A stretch of 11,680 nt of DNA, taken from a bacterium (GTDB lineage Bacteria; Cyanobacteriota; Vampirovibrionia; Obscuribacterales; Obscuribacteraceae). The stretch is taken from the NCBI GenBank assembly GCA_030431355.1, contig JAUIJG010000153.1:1-11680 (forward strand). The letters are read 5' to 3'. Below, one piece after another: positions 1-6,489 of this stretch. A model generated the notes under the pieces. The model saw nothing but the letters and a program-made list of their open reading frames with translations. It was not told the DNA's origin and ran no database searches. Numbering within the stretch: position 1 is the stretch's first letter; each line of letters starts with the position of its first letter. A program made the position numbers and the translations under genes.

Positions 1-1751
1 ACTATGTAAAACTCTCGGAGGAGCTGGTCTACGGCAAACTCGCCTCAGAACAGCGAATCTCTGAGATTTCAGAGATCCACTCTATATTAAGCCAGTGGAC
101 CAGACGCTGGCAAAGACTGAGACCCGAACTGGAAAATCTCACCCAGATTGGCGACGGAGGCGGCAAAAGACTGGGCACCGGTCTTGATCTGAGAGTAACA
201 GACTTGAGAGACTTCGTGGACCTCCACGACAGCTTTGTGGGCAAAATGATGGAGACCCTCAACACCATCGAAAAGACTGTGGTGGCGGACAAGAGAACCA
301 TGCACAATCTAATAGACTCGCTCTTAGAAAAAGGACGCGAGTTAACGATGGTGCCATTCGAAGTTTTGACTCCGCTTCTAGAGCGCATCGTTTGGGATAT
401 CACTCGCCACCAGGGTAAAGAGATATCCTTGAAAGTCAAGGGCTCCGAAGTACACATCGATAGAAATATTCTCGATGAGTTAAAAGATCCCATAATTCAT
501 ATAATCAGGAACTGCATCGATCATGGAATAGAAACAACAGAAGATCGCTTAAATGCAGGGAAGGAACAGACAGCCTCCCTCGAAATAAATCTTGAACCTA
601 TCGGTAGTGGCAAGGTAAGTATCGAAGTCAAAGACGACGGCAGAGGAATTGACATAGAAAAAGTGAAAAGCTCAGCCCTGGCGAAACGACTGGTGCGGGA
701 AGAGACTTTAAAATCCATGTCGGAAGAACAGATCCTGGCACTCCTCTTCAGATCTTCATTCTCCACCAAGGAGGAGGTAAGCGACATTTCGGGAAGAGGA
801 CTGGGTCTCACCATCGTCAAGGAGAATGTGGACAGGTTAAACGGCAGCGTAAAAATCTCCTCTCAAAAAGGACAGGGGACAATTTTTCGAATAATCGTGC
901 CGGTCAGGCGTGCCACCATGGTAGGTATCACAGCCAAAGTTGGAAACCAGACAGTGGTAATACCGACAATAGCTATAAATTCAGCAGTGAGACTAATGGA
1001 CCAGGACGTCAGAATGCTGCAGGGCAAGTGGACGTTGAACTACAACGAGCGACTCTTGCCGATTATTCGCCTGGCAGACATTTTGCAGATAGAGTCCAGG
1101 CAAAGCCTGGAAGAATCGATAGCACTGATTGTGGGGACTTCGGAATATCCCATCGCTCTAACGGTGGAGGGTGTATCCGGAGAACAGGAAGTGGCGGTTA
1201 AGAACCTACCTTCTCCGCTTTCCCGGGTTAGAAACATAGCAGGCGCGACGCAACTAAAGACAGGCGATCTTGCCGTGGTCATAAACATGAAAGATGTCCT
1301 CAGCTCACCCTACCTTGTCGGCGCTCTCACCGGCACTATTCCGATATCAGAGCCGGTCTCCGGGCCCGTGAAAGAAGAGAAGAACGAGAGGCGATCCATC
1401 CTTGTCGTGGAAGATTCAATCACATCAAGGGTGCTGCTCAAGAATATTCTGGAATCCGCGGGCTACAAAGTGACAGTGGCTTCGGACGGTGTGGACGGAT
1501 TTGATAAATTCGGCAACAATCAATTCGACCTGGTGATAACCGACGTTGAGATGCCTAGAATGAACGGCTTTGAGCTTACTAAAAAGATAAGAACAGAATC
1601 AGAACACAAAACTATCCCGATAATCGTTGTTACTTCTCTCGCTTCCCTTGAGGATCGAAAGAGAGGAGTGGAGGTAGGAGCCAGCGCCTACTTTGTTAAA
1701 AGCAATTTCGAGAAATCAAATCTGCTCGATATGGTCAAAAGGCTAGTCTGA
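1..1751 (+). CDS. cheA: Hybrid chemotaxis histidine kinase CheA with C-terminal receiver (5'-partial)
   Basis: This is the cytoplasmic kinase of a chemosensory system: it autophosphorylates on a His and passes phosphate to receivers and CheB. The reading frame is open from base 3 at the left edge, so the start and the N-terminal Hpt (P1) domain are missing; about 582 residues are visible. A TTG at 204 is not the real start, because homologous-looking coding sequence continues upstream. In order: a helical dimerisation-like segment, an ATPase N-box (RNCIDHG; Asn codon at 510-512), a G1 box (DDGRGID, near 633), the CheA-type FSTKEEVSDISGRGLGL G2 region (near 765-815), a CheW-like domain (about 900-1310) and a receiver (about 1390-1751). 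The receiver has the acid pair at 1410-1415, phosphoacceptor Asp at 1542-1544 (TDVEMP) and the conserved Lys at 1698-1700. The CheA-receiver fusion resembles PilL/ChpA/FrzE-type kinases. It lies 16 bases before cheB. Family assignment is firm; the pathway controlled (pili, gliding or other) cannot be told from here. Confidence 0.95.
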   Translation, partial: YVKLSEELVYGKLASEQRISEISEIHSILSQWTRRWQRLRPELENLTQIGDGGGKRLGTGLDLRVTDLRDFVDLHDSFVGKMMETLNTIEKTVVADKRTMHNLIDSLLEKGRELTMVPFEVLTPLLERIVWDITRHQGKEISLKVKGSEVHIDRNILDELKDPIIHIIRNCIDHGIETTEDRLNAGKEQTASLEINLEPIGSGKVSIEVKDDGRGIDIEKVKSSALAKRLVREETLKSMSEEQILALLFRSSFSTKEEVSDISGRGLGLTIVKENVDRLNGSVKISSQKGQGTIFRIIVPVRRATMVGITAKVGNQTVVIPTIAINSAVRLMDQDVRMLQGKWTLNYNERLLPIIRLADILQIESRQSLEESIALIVGTSEYPIALTVEGVSGEQEVAVKNLPSPLSRVRNIAGATQLKTGDLAVVINMKDVLSSPYLVGALTGTIPISEPVSGPVKEEKNERRSILVVEDSITSRVLLKNILESAGYKVTVASDGVDGFDKFGNNQFDLVITDVEMPRMNGFELTKKIRTESEHKTIPIIVVTSLASLEDRKRGVEVGASAYFVKSNFEKSNLLDMVKRLV

Positions 1752-1767
1752 GGTTCGATCAAACACG

Positions 1768-2847
1768 ATGGCAAACATAAGAGTAATGATCGTGGAAGAT
1801 TCGCCGGTGGTGCAAAGTCTGCTCAAGGAGATTCTGGAGAGCGATGATCAGATTCTTGTGACCAGTGTTTTCTGCTCCGCTGAAGAAGCCCTAGAGTTCC
1901 TTGAAAGTGATCAAATAGAGCGATCGAAAAAGCCTGATCTCATAACCCTGGACATTCAGCTGGCAAAGATGGACGGTCTTGAATTCACTAATCACGTGAT
2001 GCGGGAATTCCCCATCCCCATAGTGGTGGTCAGCGCGGTCTCGGAAAGATCTTCGGTGGTAAAAGCTTTTGACCTTCTAAAAGCCGGTGCCCTGGCTGCC
2101 ATAGAAAAGCCGGTCGGTCTGGGTCACGAAGACTACCAGAGGCTGAAAAGCCAACTGATCTCCACAGTCAAGCTGATGGCGGAGATCAAGCTTGTAACCA
2201 GAAGAGATTTGACGGACCTGACAAAGAACAAAGCAAAACCCTCCGGACAGAAGAGCCGGAACGGCGCGGAGCACCTGGTAGTTGCGGTGGGAGCCTCCAC
2301 CGGCGGTCCCACAGCCATACAACAAATTCTAAAGCCTCTGCCCGAGGACTTTCCGGTACCAATAGTAATCGCTCAGCACATAGCCGAAGGCTTTGTGGAC
2401 GGATTCGTGAGCTGGTTGAGAAACACCACCGGATACGATGTTGAGGTGGCTGCCGACAACCAGAAATTGGCAGCAGGAAAAGCTTATGTTTGTCCTGACG
2501 GATACCAGACCTGCGTCACAAAAGCAGGGAGCCTGCAGGTTTCGAACCGCCAGTATGTCAATGGAGTGAGACCTTCGGTGTCTTTTTTGTTCGACTCCGT
2601 TGCTAAAAATTTCGGGAAAAGAAGTATCGGGGTCTTGCTTAGCGGGATGGGCAAGGACGGTGCCGCCGAGCTGAAACTGATACAGGAAAGAGGTGGTATC
2701 ACCGTTGCCCAGGACAAAAAAACCTCCATCGTGCACGGAATGCCGGGGGAAGCTATCAGAATTGGAGCGGCAGATCATATATTGAATGCCGAATCTATCT
2801 CCAGGCTGCTTTTGGAGCTGACTACCACCAAAAGGAGAACTTCGTGA
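1768..2847 (+). CDS. cheB: CheB: receiver-controlled protein-glutamate methylesterase
   Basis: CheB removes methyl groups from (and deamidates) glutamates of chemoreceptors, giving adaptation; phosphorylation of its receiver by CheA activates it. The 359-residue length is normal for the family. The receiver covers about residues 4-125, with acid pair E10/D11, phosphoacceptor D62, S89 and K114 (EKP). A linker (about 140-168) leads to the methylesterase domain (169-350). The catalytic triad is visible as S177 (GASTGG), H204 (AQHI) and D297 (GMGKDG). One oddity: the usual Pro four residues after the phosphoacceptor Asp is Ala (DIQLAKMDG). The ATG at 1768 follows the CheA stop by 16 bases; the only purine-rich tract (TGAGG at 1749-1753) is distant, so translational coupling to cheA is likely. 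No cheR is visible in the window, though CheB normally works opposite CheR. Confidence 0.96.
   Translation: MANIRVMIVEDSPVVQSLLKEILESDDQILVTSVFCSAEEALEFLESDQIERSKKPDLITLDIQLAKMDGLEFTNHVMREFPIPIVVVSAVSERSSVVKAFDLLKAGALAAIEKPVGLGHEDYQRLKSQLISTVKLMAEIKLVTRRDLTDLTKNKAKPSGQKSRNGAEHLVVAVGASTGGPTAIQQILKPLPEDFPVPIVIAQHIAEGFVDGFVSWLRNTTGYDVEVAADNQKLAAGKAYVCPDGYQTCVTKAGSLQVSNRQYVNGVRPSVSFLFDSVAKNFGKRSIGVLLSGMGKDGAAELKLIQERGGITVAQDKKTSIVHGMPGEAIRIGAADHILNAESISRLLLELTTTKRRTS
2831..2836 (+). promoter_or_regulatory. Shine-Dalgarno that fixes a GTG start
   Basis: The bases AAGGAG-like (AAAGGAGA around 2831-2838) lie inside the end of cheB, about 6-8 bases before the GTG at 2844. They support GTG, which overlaps the cheB stop as GTGA (2844-2847), as the start of the downstream response regulator. 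It is the clearest ribosome binding site in the window. Confidence 0.7.
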
Positions 2848-3392
2848 CTGACAAGAAGGAAAGTCTGGTATTGCTGGTTGAAGATACAATGACCCAGGCA
2901 CTTTTGTATCAACATGCTTTTCAGCAGCAGGGAATTAATACAAAAGTGGCTAAAAGTGCCGCTCAGGCCCTGGAGATAATTCGAGACTCAAAACCGACCC
3001 TGGTGGTCAGCGACGTAAACATGCCTGTGCAGAATGGATATCAACTCAGTAAAGAGATAAAGTCAAATAGCACCACCAGTGATATCTATGTAGTACTGCT
3101 CAGCACGGTCCTCGATCCGTCGGAGATTTATGACATAGTAAATTCTGAGTGTGACGACTTCATCCTTAAAAATATGCCGCCGGAATTCATCGCTGAGCAG
3201 ATTAAAAGGCTCCTTGATGCCATCCGACAAGATCAAGACAGGGAGGGAAGCGGTCAAAAGCAGGCTTTTCAGAATTCTGTTCCATTGAGGGCGGAGAACA
3301 GGTCCGAGGCCATGAAGCTCAGACCGGGTCAGGCGGCAAATTTAATCTACTCTCTCTATCAATCTATCTGCAAACTGGAGAAGAAAGCCTGA
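2844..3392 (+). CDS. Single-domain response regulator with C-terminal tail
   Basis: A CheY-like receiver of 182 residues, probably phosphorylated by the CheA encoded two genes upstream. The receiver covers about residues 7-127: acid pair E13/D14, phosphoacceptor D57 (SDVNMP), switch S87/T88 and conserved K109 (ILKNMPP). The remaining 55 residues are a charged, Gln-rich tail ending in a short predicted helix (about 159-180). I recognise no DNA-binding, GGDEF or enzymatic output domain. The GTG start is chosen because of the good ribosome binding site and the 4-base overlap with cheB. No CheY/PilG/PilH name is given because receivers of this kind cannot be told apart by eye. The LVEDTMTQALLYQHAF N-terminal style resembles receivers that elsewhere are fused to kinases or diguanylate cyclases, so the tail may be what remains of a larger architecture; this is inference. 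Confidence 0.88.
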   Translation: MTDKKESLVLLVEDTMTQALLYQHAFQQQGINTKVAKSAAQALEIIRDSKPTLVVSDVNMPVQNGYQLSKEIKSNSTTSDIYVVLLSTVLDPSEIYDIVNSECDDFILKNMPPEFIAEQIKRLLDAIRQDQDREGSGQKQAFQNSVPLRAENRSEAMKLRPGQAANLIYSLYQSICKLEKKA

Positions 3393-3565
3393 ATCGGGCA
3401 AAAAATGGCTAATCAGCTAGATAGACAGTTTGCCGGTTGCAGATAAAAGCCCGGTTTATATATATGTTTCTTTCCATATAGAGCGGGTACAAGGTATTTG
3501 TGGACCTTATTAGCAATAAGGGGCTCAATCACAGGCAAGCGATTCAGACATAAAGGAAAGCCAGA
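3393..3565 (+). promoter_or_regulatory. Intergenic region with candidate promoter separating two gene blocks
   Basis: At 173 bases this is the only gap over 25 bases in the window, so it is the natural place for a terminator, a promoter or both. Seen: an AT-rich run TTTATATATATG (3455-3466) that could supply a -10 element, with a poor -35-like TTGCAG at 3437-3442 (16-base spacer). A weak hairpin CCGG (3433-3436)/CCGG (3451-3454) is followed by an AT-rich tract that could be a weak terminator. A perfect inverted repeat lies at 3505-3521, and AGGAAAG (3554-3560) before the ATG at 3566 is a reasonable ribosome binding site. The first -10/-35 match is far from consensus, so the promoter call is tentative. 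Confidence 0.35.
3505..3521. repeat. Perfect 7-bp inverted repeat with 3-base spacer
   Basis: CCTTATT and AATAAGG flank AGC, 45 bases before the start codon at 3566. There is no T-run after it on either strand, so it is not a standard intrinsic terminator. The size and symmetry fit an operator half-site pair or a leader hairpin. Only one copy was noticed in the window. Confidence 0.5.
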
Positions 3566-6112
3566 ATGACAAACGACTGGAGTCGGCACGTCGAGTCTTT
3601 AAAAGCCAGACTTAGCGAGATAAATGAAACAGTTGAAACCATCAGATCTTCGGTGGAAGCCAGACCAGGACTGGCAGACGCGACCCACGCCATTTCATCC
3701 CTGATGAATTCGGCAGAATCCCTGGACCAGGGTCTAGCAAGATTTCCAGGAGTGGTCAGTGAGATTCTGGAGAACTCGGTTCTCGGAGCAGTCCTGATCG
3801 GTCCCCATGGAAAATTTCTCCTCCACAACCAGACAGCAGGTGAGATTCTCGGCTATCAATTCATCTTGAATCGCCATGACGACTCCCTTGCTTTCATTGA
3901 CGAATCCGGAAATCATCTCTCCCCGGACGAGCTGCCCTGGAGCATCGCGCTTGCCGGAGAATCGGTAACCGATATGCGCCTGTTACTGAAGTCCGGAGCA
4001 GGGTCAGGCGACACGGAGAAATGGATCACCTTCTCCGCCACTCCGTTCACAAATAACGACCAGAGAGACACTTCCACCGGCGGCGCCATGCTTTTCATGC
4101 TCGACACCACCGAAGAGGTAGTGATTGAAGAGTCTATAGCAAACATCTGCCAGACCATAAGCAGCCAGATTGCCCAGGTCGGCAGCACCCAGGACCAACT
4201 TCAGGAGCTTGCCAGCAAACTGTCTAATACCGGCGTGCAAAGGTTATTATCAGACAGAGGCATCCCCCAGGACGCCGGTCACGAAGAAGGAGATAGTCAT
4301 CTAAAAAAGTCCATAGCTCGTCACACTGATCCAGGTTATACCGAATCACTGTCGGCGAGCACAGAAGTAAACACCCACGACGAAGAGACCTTTGACTCCG
4401 CTGATGATTTCAATCACGACGACAACGAAATATTCGAATCGGAGCCAGAAGTCGACCAGAACCTTGATGAAGCGATCGAAGAATATCAGGAAGTCGAAAG
4501 CGAATTCGAGGAGAAATTAGAAGAAGATGATGAGGAAGAGCATGAGGTCTATGAACAAGAGACCGATGCTGATCATGCCGAGGAGGAAGATCCGGAAAGT
4601 TCTTCCTCTTCTCCCGAATCTCTTTTCGGCAAAATGGCGACCATGACCGGATCAACTGCCGAACAGGAGCAAAACAGTAGGGACGCAGAAGAAGAGAATC
4701 TGCCCTGGCCCGAGGTTGTGGACAGCGAGGACTATGGTCAGAACCTCTGGGAAGAATATACTCATAATGACGAAACCACCTCCGCGGCCTGGGAGGAAGA
4801 TGAGCATCAACCGGAAGAAGAGCCCCTCACAGAAGAAGAACTCCACGAACCAGAGTACGAGGAAGAGGTCGGTGATGAAGTAGACTTCGAAGAACTTGAT
4901 GAACTCGAGCTGGAGCATCATGAAGAAGTTTATGAAGCGGACGCTGATGAAGAAAGAAGTATAGAGACGGAGTACACCCAAATCGAAGAGACTCCGGAGT
5001 TGGAAGAAGAGTTTGTTCAAGAAGAACATCTCGAAGAAGAAGAAGAAGAACACACCATCGAAAGTGAGTATGAGGAGATAGAGGAAGAAGAATCTCCTGC
5101 AGCAGAAGGTCAGCAAGAGCCGGAAGACCACAGAGAAGCGGTGAAGGGAGGCAAATCCCTCAGGAACACCCTCTTCGGTAAAAAGAAAAGGAAGCCACGC
5201 ACCAGCGGTACCTACGCGGCCATAGGCGGTCCCAATGAACTGGACGCCAGTTATATGGATGACGATGAAGAGAACAATGTCGAATCCATGGTAGTCGACT
5301 TCGGCACTGACGTGGTGGAAGAGAAACCGGTATCAAATAAAGTGCTGGTGGTAGACGATATCCCAGTAAATCAAAAACTTCTACTCCTTCACCTGAAGCG
5401 TCTGGGCTATGAAGCGGATGTGGCCAATAACGGCAAAGAAGCGCTAGAAGCCATGGAGAAAGAGCAGTATCAAGTGGTGCTGATGGACTGCGACATGCCG
5501 GTTATGAATGGCTTCGAAGCAGCCAGTAAAATTCGCGCCACCGAAGCCTACTCCCACAGAAGAGTGCCGATTATCGCCCTCACATCCTATGACCGGGAAG
5601 GCGATCGTGACCGGTGCATCGCTGCCGGCATGGACGACTACATCACCAAAGGCTCCAGCCGCAAAGAGCTGAAAGAGGCCATCGAAAGATCAATTGGTTC
5701 GGCCCAGGAGAAAGGCAAAGGAGGACCGGGTGAGGGTGGAGAAGAGGACCTGCATGCCGATGTGGAACCTCTGGACATAAACTCGATGCTGAAGCTTTAT
5801 GGTCAGGAAGAGGTTGAAGAGATCAGCCGACTGTTCCTCTCCAACATGGCCGCTTACATAGAATGTATGCAGTTAGCCATAGACGAGAAAGATGCGGACT
5901 CCGTGGTTCACTTTGCCAACGCAGTCAAAGGTCCCTGCGCCGCGCTGGGAATGAAACTTATGACTAGATTGACCTCCGACATCATTGAGATTGCCGAAAA
6001 AGAAGACTGGACACAGGTAAGGGTCAAGTACATGAGACTGAAAGCCGTATTCGTTCAGACCCAGGAAGAGCTAAAAAAAGTTTGTCCGGACGATTCCCTA
6101 ATCTCGAAGTAA
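3566..6112 (+). CDS. PAS - acidic linker - receiver - degenerate Hpt hybrid protein
   Basis: An 848-residue cytoplasmic signalling protein with no HisKA or HATPase domain, so any phosphate must come from another kinase, plausibly the upstream CheA. Domains: an N-terminal helical/coiled-coil segment (1-60); a PAS sensor domain (about 64-188, ending in the typical FSATPF...GGAMLFMLDTTE strands); a helical segment (188-228); an acidic low-complexity region (about 271-520, 112 Asp/Glu against 4 Lys/Arg by hand count); a basic patch (538-545, GKKKRKPR); an intact receiver (591-712: D597/D598, phosphoacceptor D641, T673, K695); and a C-terminal Hpt-like four-helix segment (about 735-845). In the Hpt-like domain the H-x-x-K-G motif reads N785-A-V-K-G, so the phosphoacceptor His is Asn. 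The ATG at 3566 has AGGAAAG upstream. The next gene supplies a separate intact Hpt, suggesting a split relay. PAS and receiver are firm; Hpt homology is likely. Overall role is unknown. Confidence 0.9.
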   Translation: MTNDWSRHVESLKARLSEINETVETIRSSVEARPGLADATHAISSLMNSAESLDQGLARFPGVVSEILENSVLGAVLIGPHGKFLLHNQTAGEILGYQFILNRHDDSLAFIDESGNHLSPDELPWSIALAGESVTDMRLLLKSGAGSGDTEKWITFSATPFTNNDQRDTSTGGAMLFMLDTTEEVVIEESIANICQTISSQIAQVGSTQDQLQELASKLSNTGVQRLLSDRGIPQDAGHEEGDSHLKKSIARHTDPGYTESLSASTEVNTHDEETFDSADDFNHDDNEIFESEPEVDQNLDEAIEEYQEVESEFEEKLEEDDEEEHEVYEQETDADHAEEEDPESSSSSPESLFGKMATMTGSTAEQEQNSRDAEEENLPWPEVVDSEDYGQNLWEEYTHNDETTSAAWEEDEHQPEEEPLTEEELHEPEYEEEVGDEVDFEELDELELEHHEEVYEADADEERSIETEYTQIEETPELEEEFVQEEHLEEEEEEHTIESEYEEIEEEESPAAEGQQEPEDHREAVKGGKSLRNTLFGKKKRKPRTSGTYAAIGGPNELDASYMDDDEENNVESMVVDFGTDVVEEKPVSNKVLVVDDIPVNQKLLLLHLKRLGYEADVANNGKEALEAMEKEQYQVVLMDCDMPVMNGFEAASKIRATEAYSHRRVPIIALTSYDREGDRDRCIAAGMDDYITKGSSRKELKEAIERSIGSAQEKGKGGPGEGGEEDLHADVEPLDINSMLKLYGQEEVEEISRLFLSNMAAYIECMQLAIDEKDADSVVHFANAVKGPCAALGMKLMTRLTSDIIEIAEKEDWTQVRVKYMRLKAVFVQTQEELKKVCPDDSLISK
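4376..5125 (+). repeat. Acidic low-complexity coding region with (GAA)6 run
   Basis: This in-frame segment encodes residues 271-520 of the PAS/receiver hybrid. It is purine-rich and dominated by GAA/GAG/GAT/GAC codons. Six GAA triplets run at 5033-5050 (E490-E495). Three copies of a short peptide pattern, hydrophobic-E-[ST]-E-[FY] followed by acidic residues, start at residues 310, 466 and 498 (bases 4493, 4961, 5057). A pair of LFGK tetrapeptides (residues 353-356 and 536-539) lies inside and just after it. The protein region is almost certainly disordered. Confidence 0.85.
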
Positions 6113-6125
6113 TACCACAAAGACA

Positions 6126-6488
6126 ATGTCAGAACAAAATCCCATCTTAGATGACAAAGAGCTTGCCAATCTCGAAGAGCTTGAAGACGAATTCGATCCG
6201 GAGACAGCCAGGGAGCTGGCCCAGGCATTTCTGGAAGACTCTGCCCAGGCACTGCCTCGAATCGACGCTGGAATGGAAGCAAGGGACGCGGAAGAGATAC
6301 GAGCCAGCGCCCATATGATCAAAGGGTGCAGCAGAGTAGTAAAAGCAAAACCCCTGGAAGCAGCAGCCAGCACCCTGGAACACTCGGCCAAAAGCGGTGC
6401 CTGGGAACAGATACCGGATCTGGTGGGTAAACTGAAAACAATTTACTCCCGCACTGAAGAGACCATAAACAGATACACGCAAAACTGA
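6126..6488 (+). CDS. Stand-alone histidine phosphotransfer (Hpt) protein
   Basis: A small 120-residue cytoplasmic protein expected to form a four-helix bundle that shuttles phosphate between receiver domains. The signature is seen at residues 62-67, A-H63-M-I-K-G, with H63 (codon 6312-6314) as phosphoacceptor and the usual FLEDSAQALPRIDAGMEARD helix before it. The length fits a one-domain Hpt. The N-terminal 22 residues are acidic. It starts 13 bases after the PAS/receiver hybrid stop and no clear Shine-Dalgarno is present in TACCACAAAGACA, so coupling to the upstream gene is likely. Since the upstream protein's own Hpt domain has lost its His, this protein is the obvious candidate to take phosphate from, or give it to, receiver D641. 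It could also serve the CheA receiver or the orphan regulator; specificity cannot be read from sequence. Confidence 0.9.
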   Translation: MSEQNPILDDKELANLEELEDEFDPETARELAQAFLEDSAQALPRIDAGMEARDAEEIRASAHMIKGCSRVVKAKPLEAAASTLEHSAKSGAWEQIPDLVGKLKTIYSRTEETINRYTQN

Positions 6489-6489
6489 T

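Noticed and set aside
204..1751. Start of cheA at TTG 204
   Set aside because: The frame is open to base 3 with helical CheA-like sequence, so the gene is cut by the window rather than starting here.
2329..2901. 190-codon open frame on the - strand
   Set aside because: Fully antisense to cheB, whose catalytic motifs are unmistakable; no recognisable protein features.
3505..3521. Inverted repeat as an intrinsic terminator
   Set aside because: The stem is AT-rich and is followed by GGCTCAATC, with no T-run on either strand.
5033..5050. CRISPR or tandem-repeat array
   Set aside because: A simple GAA triplet run within a coding frame; no spacers or longer repeat unit.
4652..5131. 159-codon open frame on the - strand, rich in Phe and Leu
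   Set aside because: It is the complement of the GAA/GAG-rich acidic region (TTC/CTC codons), an artefact of composition.
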